In this document: in pieces, positions 17,471-25,974 of the stretch
Position numbering within the stretch: position 1 is the first letter of the stretch
How the letters are laid out: each line of letters opens with the position of its first letter
Assembly (NCBI GenBank): GCA_905478335.1
Contig: CAJQIC010000045.1
Span: 1 to 53,072, forward strand
From: an uncultured Bacteroidia bacterium
GTDB lineage: Bacteria > Bacteroidota > Bacteroidia > NS11-12g > UBA9320
Direction: 5' to 3'
DNA length: 53,072 nt
The notes under the pieces: generated by a model
Seen by the model: only the letters and a program-made list of their open reading frames with translations
The model's database searches: none
Told to the model about the DNA's origin: nothing
Translations under genes and position numbers: made by a program

Positions 17471-17502
17471 CAAATATAAAAGTTGGCATTACATTGACAC
17501 AA
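17471..17502 (-). promoter_or_regulatory. Promoter of the small basic lipoprotein gene
   Basis: Read on the minus strand: TTG (17502-17500), a 21-base spacer, then a perfect TATATTTG (17478-17471), four bases before the ATG. It decides the start codon of the gene and predicts a leaderless transcript. Confidence 0.65.
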
Positions 17503-17535
17503 TAAGTGCTTTAATTTGCGTTACAAATCAAACAG

Positions 17536-19938
17536 ATGTTAAGAAGGATGAGATGGAGTTTGTTACTTGCCTTTAGCGTATTAGGTGCTTCACAGTTGCG
17601 TGCCCAAAAAATAAAGGTCATGGATGAGTATACTGAACCTATCGACCGCGTGGAGGCGTATGTATATAGTGGCGCGAAGGATATTCAGTTTTTATCTGAT
17701 TTAAATGGAATCGTTCATGTGACTATCGAAAACTTTGACTCCATCGTTTTCAGACACCAATCGCATAAAACAACTACACTATCCAAGTCCGAGCTTAAAT
17801 CAAGGCGATATCACGTTACAATGCCATTTTTGGCCTACAGATACAAACCATTTGTTTTTAGGCACAATCAGGATTTCGAACTTCAGAAAGACCAGTCTAC
17901 CAAACTGGTTCGGCTTACACCTAAACAAACTAAGTTTTACAACCCTCAAACTACAGCAGATTTATTAGCACTTAGTAATCAGGTATTTATACAAAAATCT
18001 CAGATGGGTGGTGGAAGCCCAATGATTCGAGGGTTTGCGGCAAACAATGTACTTATCGTTGTAGATGGTGTTAGAATGAACAACGCAATTTTTAGAGATG
18101 GAAACTTGCAAAACGTAATTACACTTGATCCAAACCTTATCGAAGAAACGCAAATAATATTTGGCCCCGGTTCTGTTTTCTACGGAAGTGATGCCATGGG
18201 CGGCGTTATGGCGTTTGAGACCAAAACCCCAAAAATTAAAAAGGAATCGCACTACGAAGGCAACGTAATGCTGCGCACCGCATCGGCCAATAGAGAAAAC
18301 AGTTGGCATGTTGATTTGAGTTACGGAAAAGGCTCGGTTGCTGGCTTAAGCAGCATATCCCTATCCAACTACGGCGATTTGCGCATGGGCAATAACGGAC
18401 CAACAGAATACACCAGACCGAGTTACACCGAATACAACGGAAATACAGACAGCATTATTCAGAGTAATGACCCTAATATTCAATACTTTACAGGCTACAG
18501 TCAAATAAATTTTAATCAAAAATTTAGATGGAAGTTGGACAGCATTGGAGAAATTGTAGCGCATTTTGGCTATGCTACTTCTTCACCTATTCCAAGGTAC
18601 GACCGCATTATACAAGATAGAAATGGGCAACCGGTGTATGGTGATTGGCTGTATGGTCCACAGAAGTGGATTCAAATGAATGTGCGCTCAACATTCTTGT
18701 CCAAAAAAGGGCGTTTATACGACAAGGCGACATGGATAGTAGCACATCAAGCTTTCGAAGAAAGTAGGTTGGTCAGACGATTTAAAAGCTTCAATCTAGA
18801 AGAAAACAAAGAAGAAGTAAACGTGACTTCTTTCAATTTTGACTTTGACAAAAAAATAAAAAAGACCGACATCGTTTATGGTTTGGAATTTGTCACCAAT
18901 TACGTTGAGTCAACAGGGAAAGGCTCCCAAATAGATTCTGGGTATTCGTACGAAATTGCCACTAGATATCCCAACGAAAGCACCATGACGACAACAGCCG
19001 GTTATGTTTCAGTAAAACGTAAACTGACTAATAAGTTGTTGTCTACCATTGGCGCTCGATATACCCTAATCGACCTCGATGCGCCTTTCGAAAGTAGTTT
19101 TTACGACTTTCCGTTTTCAACTATTCAAATCCGCAAGTCGGCCGTGTCGGGCAGTTTTGGACTCAGACAAATGATTAACAAAACCTCGTTTGTCTATTCT
19201 AATGTAGCCACCGGATTTCGAGCCCCAAATATTGATGACATGGGGAAGATATTTGACAGCCAACCAGATCGGGTAATTGTGCCAAACGAGAAACTACAAC
19301 CCGAGTATTCTTACACCGCGGAAATTGGTGCGCATATGAAGGTGTTCAAGCAAATGGAAATCTTGCTAAATGGTTATTATACCATTATCGACAATGTGAT
19401 AACCCGTGCAGATTACACGTTAAATGGTGAAGACAGTTTACTTTACGGAGGTGAAATGTTGCGTATACAGTCTTTGGTGAATAATGATGAAGGTGTAGTG
19501 AAAGGCCTTGAAATTCAGGTGAAGACGGAGATTACACAAAACATAGATTTCAAAACTGCGTACAACTTGATTTCTGGAGAAACCAGTGACGGACAGCCTT
19601 TGCGTCACGTGGCACCAAACTTTGGTAACTCGAGTGTGGAATGGCGAAAGGGAAAGTTTAAATTGATTGCTTACGCGAATTATAACGCCGAGTTAAGTCA
19701 CGACAAACTTGCTGAATCTGAAAAATCGAAAATACATCTCTATGCAAAAGATGCGAATGGGTTGCCTTATTCTCCAGCGTGGTATACGATAAACGTAAAA
19801 ACCGGTGTCACATTTTCAAATGCATTAAAACTTAATGTGGGGCTAGAAAATATATTGAACAAACGCTACAGACCATACAGTAGTGGTATTTCTGCACCAG
19901 GGCGTAACTTGACTATTTCGTTGTACGGAAGGTTCTAG
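17536..19938 (+). CDS. TonB-dependent outer-membrane receptor, hemin/hemoglobin type
   Basis: This is an 800-residue TonB-dependent receptor. A signal peptide of about 23 residues (ending LRAQ) is followed by a carboxypeptidase-regulatory-like domain (about 25-95). The plug starts near 135 with the motifs GGGSPMIRGF, VLIVVDGVRMNNAIF and FGPGSVFYGSDAMGGVM. A 22-strand barrel ends with NILNKRYRPY and a terminal phenylalanine (LYGRF). The plug wording matches the hemoglobin/hemin receptor branch. No heme-handling gene is adjacent, so the ligand is a family-based inference. A degenerate -7 box (TTAATTTG, ending 17517) lies 18 bases upstream. Confidence 0.9.
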   Translation: MLRRMRWSLLLAFSVLGASQLRAQKIKVMDEYTEPIDRVEAYVYSGAKDIQFLSDLNGIVHVTIENFDSIVFRHQSHKTTTLSKSELKSRRYHVTMPFLAYRYKPFVFRHNQDFELQKDQSTKLVRLTPKQTKFYNPQTTADLLALSNQVFIQKSQMGGGSPMIRGFAANNVLIVVDGVRMNNAIFRDGNLQNVITLDPNLIEETQIIFGPGSVFYGSDAMGGVMAFETKTPKIKKESHYEGNVMLRTASANRENSWHVDLSYGKGSVAGLSSISLSNYGDLRMGNNGPTEYTRPSYTEYNGNTDSIIQSNDPNIQYFTGYSQINFNQKFRWKLDSIGEIVAHFGYATSSPIPRYDRIIQDRNGQPVYGDWLYGPQKWIQMNVRSTFLSKKGRLYDKATWIVAHQAFEESRLVRRFKSFNLEENKEEVNVTSFNFDFDKKIKKTDIVYGLEFVTNYVESTGKGSQIDSGYSYEIATRYPNESTMTTTAGYVSVKRKLTNKLLSTIGARYTLIDLDAPFESSFYDFPFSTIQIRKSAVSGSFGLRQMINKTSFVYSNVATGFRAPNIDDMGKIFDSQPDRVIVPNEKLQPEYSYTAEIGAHMKVFKQMEILLNGYYTIIDNVITRADYTLNGEDSLLYGGEMLRIQSLVNNDEGVVKGLEIQVKTEITQNIDFKTAYNLISGETSDGQPLRHVAPNFGNSSVEWRKGKFKLIAYANYNAELSHDKLAESEKSKIHLYAKDANGLPYSPAWYTINVKTGVTFSNALKLNVGLENILNKRYRPYSSGISAPGRNLTISLYGRF

Positions 19939-19964
19939 GGCACCAAACTAACTCTCGATTCCGT

Positions 19965-19972
19965 TATCTTTG
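19965..19972 (+). promoter_or_regulatory. -7 box directly before the barrel gene at 19977
   Basis: A perfect TATCTTTG ends four bases before the ATG at 19977, predicting a leaderless transcript. No matching TTG was seen 17-23 bases upstream. Confidence 0.55.
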
Positions 19973-19976
19973 TACT

Positions 19977-20630
19977 ATGCGTTTAAAGCAGCTCACATAT
20001 ATTACTTTGCTTGTTGTTGGATTAGCGTGTTCTACTTCACAGGCTCAAGCTCAAATTATTAATGGTTTCGGTATCGCAACTGGTATCAATTACGGAGAAT
20101 CTGTAATTAAAGAAACCTTCACATCCAATGGTGTGGATTATAACTATGCGAGTGATGAAGCTGATGTTGCGATAACTTGGGGAATTTTCGGCCGTTTTAA
20201 GGTGACTAAATTCATTTTCCAACCGCAACTGATGGCGAGCAATTACAACACTAAAATGCGTTTAAGCTCCCCTGAGTTTGATTCCATTTTGACCCTTAAA
20301 CAAAATCGTTTCGACATTCCACTGTTGTTTGGTTACGCACCAACCAAGCATACACGTTTATTGCTCGGACCAGTATACACAAGAATGTTGGAGAACAAAG
20401 TTCAAACTGATAAGTTTTTGTTTGAAGAATCTAAGTTTCTGTTTAGAGGCGGCACCTGGGCCCTACAAATGGGTTTTGGTTTTGATATGGGCAGACTGGC
20501 CATTGACTGCAAGTACGAAACAAGCTTAGGTCGGATTGCCGATGGTGTTGTACTTCGTGGGCAGGACTTTGACTTCGACCACAGAAACAATACTGTTCAA
20601 GTGGTTTTGGGTTATGATTTTATTAAGTAG
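19977..20630 (+). CDS. Outer-membrane beta-barrel protein (PorT-like), 217 residues
   Basis: A signal peptide of about 25 residues (AQAQ at the end) leads into an 8-strand-like barrel with GFGIATGINYG at the start, alternating residues throughout and VVLGYDFIK at the end. It resembles the PorT/OMP_b-brl group common in Bacteroidota. It has its own promoter box and is followed after 22 bases by the RluA N-domain-like gene. Function unknown. Confidence 0.78.
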   Translation: MRLKQLTYITLLVVGLACSTSQAQAQIINGFGIATGINYGESVIKETFTSNGVDYNYASDEADVAITWGIFGRFKVTKFIFQPQLMASNYNTKMRLSSPEFDSILTLKQNRFDIPLLFGYAPTKHTRLLLGPVYTRMLENKVQTDKFLFEESKFLFRGGTWALQMGFGFDMGRLAIDCKYETSLGRIADGVVLRGQDFDFDHRNNTVQVVLGYDFIK

Positions 20631-20652
20631 TTAGCTACAGCAACCTTTAGGT

Positions 20653-21453
20653 TTGACTGCACTCCCATCCACTTCCCTAAACCAATATTTCACAGACTTC
20701 TCGTCTGACATTACTGGTATCGAATTACCCAAAAAGTTCACCTACCCGTTTGACTACAAGCCACATCAACTTTCTGAATTGGCTTGCAATGAGGTTAAGC
20801 AGTTTCTTGAAACACAAACCGAGATCAACCACAACTTCGGTCTACGCTCTGGGCAAGAAGGACAAATCATTGGAAAAATGTTTGGCGTTTTGGTTGTCCA
20901 AAAACTGACCGGCGAAATAGGCTATTTGGCTGCCTTTTCTGGAAAAGTTGCTGGCAGGAATCATCATGCTCATTTTGTACCTCCTGTTTTTGATGGATTG
21001 ACGGAAGGTAGCTTTGTAAATGTGGGCATGACGGAATTAACCAACATTAACAACGAGTTAGCGCAGTTACAGAAAGATTCGAGTGCTTCAGGTAAAAAAG
21101 CCGTTTCGCATTTAATCGCGCATCGGACGCAACACTGTAACGACATTTTAAACGGAATTATTGACAGCTACCATTTTCTAAATATTGCCAAAACAGCTAA
21201 AGGACTGCGAGAAATCTTTGATGAAAAAGTCGGCAAAAACCCTCCTGGTGGTGCTGGTGAATGCGCCTTACCCAAACTACTTCAATTTGCCTTCATTCAT
21301 GATCTAAAACCAATAGCCATGGCAGAGTTCTGGTGGGGGAAATCACCCAAAGGAAGGTATATGGAACATGGGGCTTATTATCCCGCTTGTCTCGACAAAT
21401 GCAAACCTATATTAACGCATATGCTCGATGGGATTGAATTTGACAATGTTTAA
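20653..21453 (+). CDS. Stand-alone N-terminal domain of Bacteroidota RluA-type pseudouridine synthase
   Basis: The 266 residues match the long N-terminal extension that in Bacteroidota is normally followed by an RluA pseudouridine synthase domain. Recognisable segments are GKMFGVLVV, GYLAAFSGKVAG, HFVPPVFDGL, PGGAGECALPKLLQ, KPIAMAEFWWG and YYPACLDKCKPILTHML. The cysteine/histidine pattern and GAGE motif look like a catalytic or metal site. The chain stops right where the RluA domain should begin, and no RluA motif (GRLDxxTSG) occurs downstream. The start is TTG. It may be an independent family member rather than a decayed gene, because its frame is intact. Confidence 0.75.
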   Translation: MTALPSTSLNQYFTDFSSDITGIELPKKFTYPFDYKPHQLSELACNEVKQFLETQTEINHNFGLRSGQEGQIIGKMFGVLVVQKLTGEIGYLAAFSGKVAGRNHHAHFVPPVFDGLTEGSFVNVGMTELTNINNELAQLQKDSSASGKKAVSHLIAHRTQHCNDILNGIIDSYHFLNIAKTAKGLREIFDEKVGKNPPGGAGECALPKLLQFAFIHDLKPIAMAEFWWGKSPKGRYMEHGAYYPACLDKCKPILTHMLDGIEFDNV

Positions 21454-21485
21454 TTATCAATTATCAATTTACGAGATCGATAACT

Positions 21486-23360
21486 CTACAACACCAAAAA
21501 CTTAACCTCCGCAATTTTCTCATCCTTAGCATTAACCACTTGTACATAATACATGCCTTGCATCAATTCAACGGTGGGGAAGCTAATTTCATTCAACCCG
21601 CGCTCTACTTGAGTGGTTAGCAACTCTTGAACAAGCTTGCCATCTGTGCTGTAAATATTGAAGGACAGCACTTGATCTAAGTCAGACTCAAATTGAATGA
21701 CTGCTTTTTCTTCTACAGGATTTGGGAGTAATATCACTTTGGTTTCATCTGGCAAAACCGTCAACATATTATCAACTTTAACCGCTCCAACCTGAACGCC
21801 GTTTCTTCCACGAGTGCTTCCCTGAGCAAACGGTCTACCGTAAGACCCTGACAACCAAACTACACCTTCTTCGTTGTATTTTGTTTGAACACCGGTGTAA
21901 TCGCCCCATCGCTCCAAAGAATCAGTTAATCTATTAATGGACAACTCGCCTTGCTTTATTTGCACCACTGGCGAAAAAATGGCGTTTTGACCAACTACGC
22001 GATTATGCAAAACAGCCGAGGTGCCTGGATAATCTAATTCCGAGCTGTGCGAGAATGTAATCACACTGGCGTGCGGAAAACTTGCATTACCTGCAAAAGC
22101 AATCGAAGGATAGGCATATTCAAATGTGTCGGAGGTAATATAATTGGCATCAATTTTACCTGATTCAATGTCTAAGAATCCATGAAAAATGCCTGGGACG
22201 CCTGATTCGGGAACCACCGTACTTTGCACGTATTGGATGTAACCCGCTTCGCTTATTGCAGACAATACCCGCGTATCATTCGTTTGAAGTAGGTTTTCTG
22301 GATCAGGTTGATACGCGCTAGGTGGAACGCCGTACAATTTATTCGATTGTAAGACGCGTAAATTATACTCCGCATTTCCGGACAATCTGTTGTCCGTAAT
22401 CTCATGCAAGAATACTGAGTCGTTTGCTGCGTCACCAGGTCGCACAGAAAGAAACTGCATATTGGGTGACGTAAATACACTCCCCCCTTGAACAGCACAA
22501 ATGCTCCAAAGTGGTTTGTCATTGTACTTTAAGTCGTACCACAAATCTTCGTAAATGGTATCGTTACCAGCGTATCCAGCGTTTTTATCAATTTGCCAAA
22601 TGACGGATTGCGTAAAGCCTTCTTGCCAGCTTTCGCCGTCGCGTAACACGTTAACGGTTATAAATAAATCGTCCTTACTCTGTCCGATTATAGGATAATC
22701 AGACCAAGTTTTACCGATAAATGGATTACCATCCACCGCATAAAAATTCCAGTCACCTTCAGGGTCGTTTGACTCACTAAAACCAACAATTATCCGTGTG
22801 TCTGCGCTTGTAGATCCTTGTAAGTAGACCAATATAAATCGGTCATTAACAGGGTCATAGGTAACCTTCGGATCATAGGTTCGGTTAAGATTGGGTAATT
22901 GTCCATCAACAATTCTTTCTAAACTATAGTAGCGCACATACTTCCCATCTTCCTCCAAAATACTAAAGGACGAATTGACAACACTTATAATCTTGCCGTC
23001 ATTCGATATGGCCATATTGTTGTCGTTGGGTATACCAGGGACGGCAGTCAAACCAACAAACGACGCCTTAACGTCCGGCTTAATGTCTTGAGGTTCCTCC
23101 TGATATTTGTTATGTACCTGCTTAAAACGTCTTTCGCGCTTTGCATCCAGTTGGCTTTTCAGTTTGTCTGTAGTGGTCCATGGAGCCGGGGCTGCATCAT
23201 CAACCTTGTACACTTTTGGCTGCTCCCCTCCTATTTCAGAGAAAGAAACTGTCTTCACTTTTGGCGTTGCAATATTGCGTTCTACTTGATACGTAAAATC
23301 CTGAGCAAACCCAGAAAATGAGATACAAACACAACTGATAACACCCACCACTTTATTCAT
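21486..23360 (-). CDS. Secreted T9SS cargo protein with type A C-terminal sorting domain
   Basis: A signal peptide (about 1-19, ending GFAQ) and a final 75 residues of the Por/T9SS type A sorting type (LLPNPVEEKAVIQF ... FNIYSTDGKLVQEL ... GMYYVQVVN) mark it for export to the cell surface or medium. The central 450 residues contain repeated DPVNDRFILVYLQGS / SKDDLFITVNV strands that look like a beta-propeller similar to sialidase-like or exported surface proteins, but no enzyme motif is visible. The role is unknown. It is divergently transcribed from a glycolipid operon, and a -7 box ends four bases before its ATG. Confidence 0.82.
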   Translation of the reverse strand: MNKVVGVISCVCISFSGFAQDFTYQVERNIATPKVKTVSFSEIGGEQPKVYKVDDAAPAPWTTTDKLKSQLDAKRERRFKQVHNKYQEEPQDIKPDVKASFVGLTAVPGIPNDNNMAISNDGKIISVVNSSFSILEEDGKYVRYYSLERIVDGQLPNLNRTYDPKVTYDPVNDRFILVYLQGSTSADTRIIVGFSESNDPEGDWNFYAVDGNPFIGKTWSDYPIIGQSKDDLFITVNVLRDGESWQEGFTQSVIWQIDKNAGYAGNDTIYEDLWYDLKYNDKPLWSICAVQGGSVFTSPNMQFLSVRPGDAANDSVFLHEITDNRLSGNAEYNLRVLQSNKLYGVPPSAYQPDPENLLQTNDTRVLSAISEAGYIQYVQSTVVPESGVPGIFHGFLDIESGKIDANYITSDTFEYAYPSIAFAGNASFPHASVITFSHSSELDYPGTSAVLHNRVVGQNAIFSPVVQIKQGELSINRLTDSLERWGDYTGVQTKYNEEGVVWLSGSYGRPFAQGSTRGRNGVQVGAVKVDNMLTVLPDETKVILLPNPVEEKAVIQFESDLDQVLSFNIYSTDGKLVQELLTTQVERGLNEISFPTVELMQGMYYVQVVNAKDEKIAEVKFLVL

Positions 23361-23364
23361 ACGT

Positions 23365-23372
23365 CAAATTTA
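23365..23372 (-). promoter_or_regulatory. -7 box directly before the T9SS cargo gene
   Basis: TAAATTTG on the minus strand ends four bases before the ATG at 23360. It is a perfect TAnnTTTG match and predicts a leaderless mRNA. Confidence 0.55.
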
Positions 23373-23402
23373 ATTGGAAATTCAGTAAATGCTTCTGTCC
23401 AT

Positions 23403-23435
23403 TTGAAATACAAACACTGCCATGAAGTATCTTTG
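23403..23435 (+). promoter_or_regulatory. Promoter of the glycosyltransferase operon
   Basis: TTG (23403-23405), a 22-base spacer and a perfect TATCTTTG (23428-23435) form a complete Bacteroidota promoter. The box ends five bases before the TTG start codon at 23441, so the transcript is predicted to be leaderless or nearly so. Confidence 0.65.
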
Positions 23436-23440
23436 CCAAC

Positions 23441-25039
23441 TTGAAGTCCGTTTTACAAAAGTATTTCCTCGAAATCAGCCTGACAATAGGAATTGTTTTG
23501 GCCTTGTTTTATAAACTGGGCTTCATGCCTTTAAGCGCCGATGAGCCAATACGTGCCCTGGTTGCCATTGATATGATGCTCAATGGAAACTACGTGGCAC
23601 CCAAGATGAACGGCGTTCCGTACCTGAATAAACCCCCATTGTACAACTGGATACTGATCCTATTTTTTAATCTGTTTAGATCGTTCGACGAATGGGTTTT
23701 CAGACTGCCAAGTGTATTGTCACTCATTGCTTTTGGAGGCTTGGTATTCCACCTGGTTAAACGCCATTTAAACAACGTACGGTTTGCATGGATTGCCGCC
23801 GTTGCTACTGTTACTGGAGGAAACCTCTGGATTTATTCGGCCTACTTAGGGCATATAGACATCACCTATTCAGTGGTTAGTTTTCTGCAGATATATGTGC
23901 TTTACTTTTTTTCGGAAAAAGAAAACTGGAGAAAGGCATTTGTTTTATCCTACGGTCTTGCTTGTGTCGGGTTTATGATGAAGGGGCTGCCCAGTGTCGT
24001 TTTTCAAGGATTAAGTGTCATAACTATTTTGCTTTTAAAGCGCAGTTTCAGACGTATTTGGAGCCTGGAACATATTGTATCGACGCTTGTCTTCATCGTG
24101 CCCATTGGCCTATACATATTCGCTTACAGCAAACAAGCAGATATTTCGCGACTGGCCAAAACGATTGTTGTTGAATCCAGCAGCAGAACAGTCACAGACA
24201 AGAGCATTTTAGAAAGTCTTAGTCACCTCTTTGTATTTCCGGTGCGTTACTTGTTAGACATCATGCCATGGGGCTTGTCCATATTTATTCTTTTGCGTAA
24301 GGATGCACGTACTTTAATATGGAAGAATTCATTTCTTAAAACTTCCTTAATCCTATTTCTCGTAAACATTACCATATACTGGCTGTCGCCAGATTACAGA
24401 GCTCGGTATGTGTTTATGCTAACACCTTTCCTATTAATTCCCTGCCTGTATGCTGTTTACGAACTGATTAAGTCGAAAACTAGTCAGCAATTAGCCTTGG
24501 CCGTGTCCTTTCTGTTGGTTGCACTACCCATCGGGTTGTTCTTTTTTACGAATGGAACGATGAACGTAAGCCCGGTATTTGCAGTCGTGTTAAGTGTTTT
24601 AGGACTCGTTGGTGTGTGGTTTATTCATAAAAATGTAGCTAAACCATCTGTGTATCTATTGGTTCTAGGCTTAGTCATTTCCAGATTAGGTTATTCCCAT
24701 TACATGGTTCCTTTTCGTGTAGAAACTGGGCCTTACCAACAAGAGAAAATCCAAGGAAAGGAGATTGCGGCTATCACACTAGACGATGGTTTAGACATGT
24801 ATAGTTCCAATGTCGCTTTAACAATGAATTGGTATATAACTGTTGATCGACTAAAAACAGTCCATACCAAAACCAAAGATTTTAGTTTTGATTCTTATTA
24901 TTTGGTACCAACTGAGGTTATAAAGGATACTGCGAATGTCGACACGTATTATACCTTTGTCAGAAGATATGAATCGAAACCATTCAGCTTGGTTAAGTTT
25001 AAACATCGGTTTCCTGAAATGCCTAAAAAGAAGAAATGA
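23441..25039 (+). CDS. ArnT/PMT-like polyprenyl-phosphate-dependent glycosyltransferase
   Basis: This 532-residue integral membrane enzyme belongs to the GT39/GT83 group, which transfers sugar from a polyprenyl phosphate donor to lipid A, a glycan or protein on the outer face of the inner membrane. The first periplasmic loop has SADEPIRALVAIDMM with the D34/E35 pair and GVPYLNKPPLYNW, both hallmark motifs. About eleven helices and a short C-terminal soluble domain (about 430-532) follow. The start is TTG, set by the adjacent promoter. It overlaps the next gene by four bases (ATGA), so donor synthesis and transfer are translationally coupled. Confidence 0.88.
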   Translation: MKSVLQKYFLEISLTIGIVLALFYKLGFMPLSADEPIRALVAIDMMLNGNYVAPKMNGVPYLNKPPLYNWILILFFNLFRSFDEWVFRLPSVLSLIAFGGLVFHLVKRHLNNVRFAWIAAVATVTGGNLWIYSAYLGHIDITYSVVSFLQIYVLYFFSEKENWRKAFVLSYGLACVGFMMKGLPSVVFQGLSVITILLLKRSFRRIWSLEHIVSTLVFIVPIGLYIFAYSKQADISRLAKTIVVESSSRTVTDKSILESLSHLFVFPVRYLLDIMPWGLSIFILLRKDARTLIWKNSFLKTSLILFLVNITIYWLSPDYRARYVFMLTPFLLIPCLYAVYELIKSKTSQQLALAVSFLLVALPIGLFFFTNGTMNVSPVFAVVLSVLGLVGVWFIHKNVAKPSVYLLVLGLVISRLGYSHYMVPFRVETGPYQQEKIQGKEIAAITLDDGLDMYSSNVALTMNWYITVDRLKTVHTKTKDFSFDSYYLVPTEVIKDTANVDTYYTFVRRYESKPFSLVKFKHRFPEMPKKKK

Positions 25040-25974
25040 TGATTGAAGTTTCAATTGTAGTTGCCATGATGAATGAGGAAGAGAGTATTAAACCCCTCTT
25101 GAACCAAATTTACACCGCAATGGATAGTCTTTCGTATGAACTCATATTGGTAGACGATGGATCTACTGACGACACTGTGAGTCAAGTCAAGTCATTTGCC
25201 AATAGTCAAACCAAAGTGGTCGAGTTCATGAAAAACTATGGACAAAGCACGGCACTCCAAGCGGGAATTGACCAAACGACAGGTGCTTACGTCGTAACCA
25301 TGGACGCGGATTTACAAAACGATCCTTCGGATATCCCCATGTTGTTAGATTTACTTAAGACGGGCAAATGGGATTTAGTTGCTGGTGAGCGTGTAAACCG
25401 AAGAGACGGTATGCTCATAAGAAAAGTACCAAGCAAAATTGCAAATTATATCATTCGTAACTTAACGAAAGTACAGATTAAAGATTACGGCTGTACCTTA
25501 AAAATATTCAAAAGTCAGATAGCCAAAGACTTAAGTCTTTATGGCGAACTGCATCGTTTCATTCCTGTTTTAGCGGCCTTACAAGGGGCTAAAATCCACC
25601 AGGTACCGGTGAAGCATCACGCTAGGGAGTTTGGCAAATCAAAATATAATTTGAACCGAACTTTTAAAGTTATAAGCGATTTGATTTTGATGGTTTTCTT
25701 CAGAAAATATCTACAAAAACCCATGCACTTATTTGGCACCATGGGTGCTGTGATCTTTGGCATTGGCGGACTAATCAATCTTTATTTCTTAGTTCAAAAA
25801 ATTCAAGGTGCTGACATCTGGGGTAAACCCATGCTTTTACTTGGCATACTACTTTTACTTGGTGGTATTCAGCTCATTACAACAGGTATTGTGTTGGAGT
25901 TGTTGATGCGCACCTACTATGAATCACAAGACAAGAAAACATATACGGTTCGCTCCATTCATACCTATTCCTAA
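25036..25974 (+). CDS. GT2 polyprenyl-phosphate sugar transferase (GtrB/DPM1-like)
   Basis: The 312-residue protein is a family 2 glycosyltransferase. It has VVAMMNEEESI, the acidic D40/D41 in LVDDGSTDDT and the metal-binding DAD (D90-D92) in TMDADLQNDP. Two C-terminal transmembrane segments (about 228-255 and 265-290) place it with GtrB/ArnC/dolichyl-phosphate mannose synthases, which charge undecaprenyl phosphate with a sugar on the cytoplasmic side. It is the natural donor supplier for the ArnT-like enzyme it overlaps. The sugar transferred is unknown. The start could be either of two tandem ATGs; the first gives the ATGA overlap. Confidence 0.9.
   Translation: MMIEVSIVVAMMNEEESIKPLLNQIYTAMDSLSYELILVDDGSTDDTVSQVKSFANSQTKVVEFMKNYGQSTALQAGIDQTTGAYVVTMDADLQNDPSDIPMLLDLLKTGKWDLVAGERVNRRDGMLIRKVPSKIANYIIRNLTKVQIKDYGCTLKIFKSQIAKDLSLYGELHRFIPVLAALQGAKIHQVPVKHHAREFGKSKYNLNRTFKVISDLILMVFFRKYLQKPMHLFGTMGAVIFGIGGLINLYFLVQKIQGADIWGKPMLLLGILLLLGGIQLITTGIVLELLMRTYYESQDKKTYTVRSIHTYS

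Noticed and set aside
17467-17502. Longer N-terminus for the small lipoprotein, starting at TTG 17502
   Set aside because: The TTG is the -33 element and the -7 box lies in this stretch. The signal peptide begins at the ATG 17466.
20648-20655. TAGGTTTG as promoter of the RluA N-domain-like gene
   Set aside because: It matches the consensus but includes the TTG start codon itself, so transcription would begin inside the gene. It is probably chance, with expression from the upstream gene.
21454-21485. Terminator between the RluA N-domain-like gene and the convergent T9SS cargo gene
   Set aside because: The gap holds only a short direct repeat (ATTATCA twice) and no hairpin.
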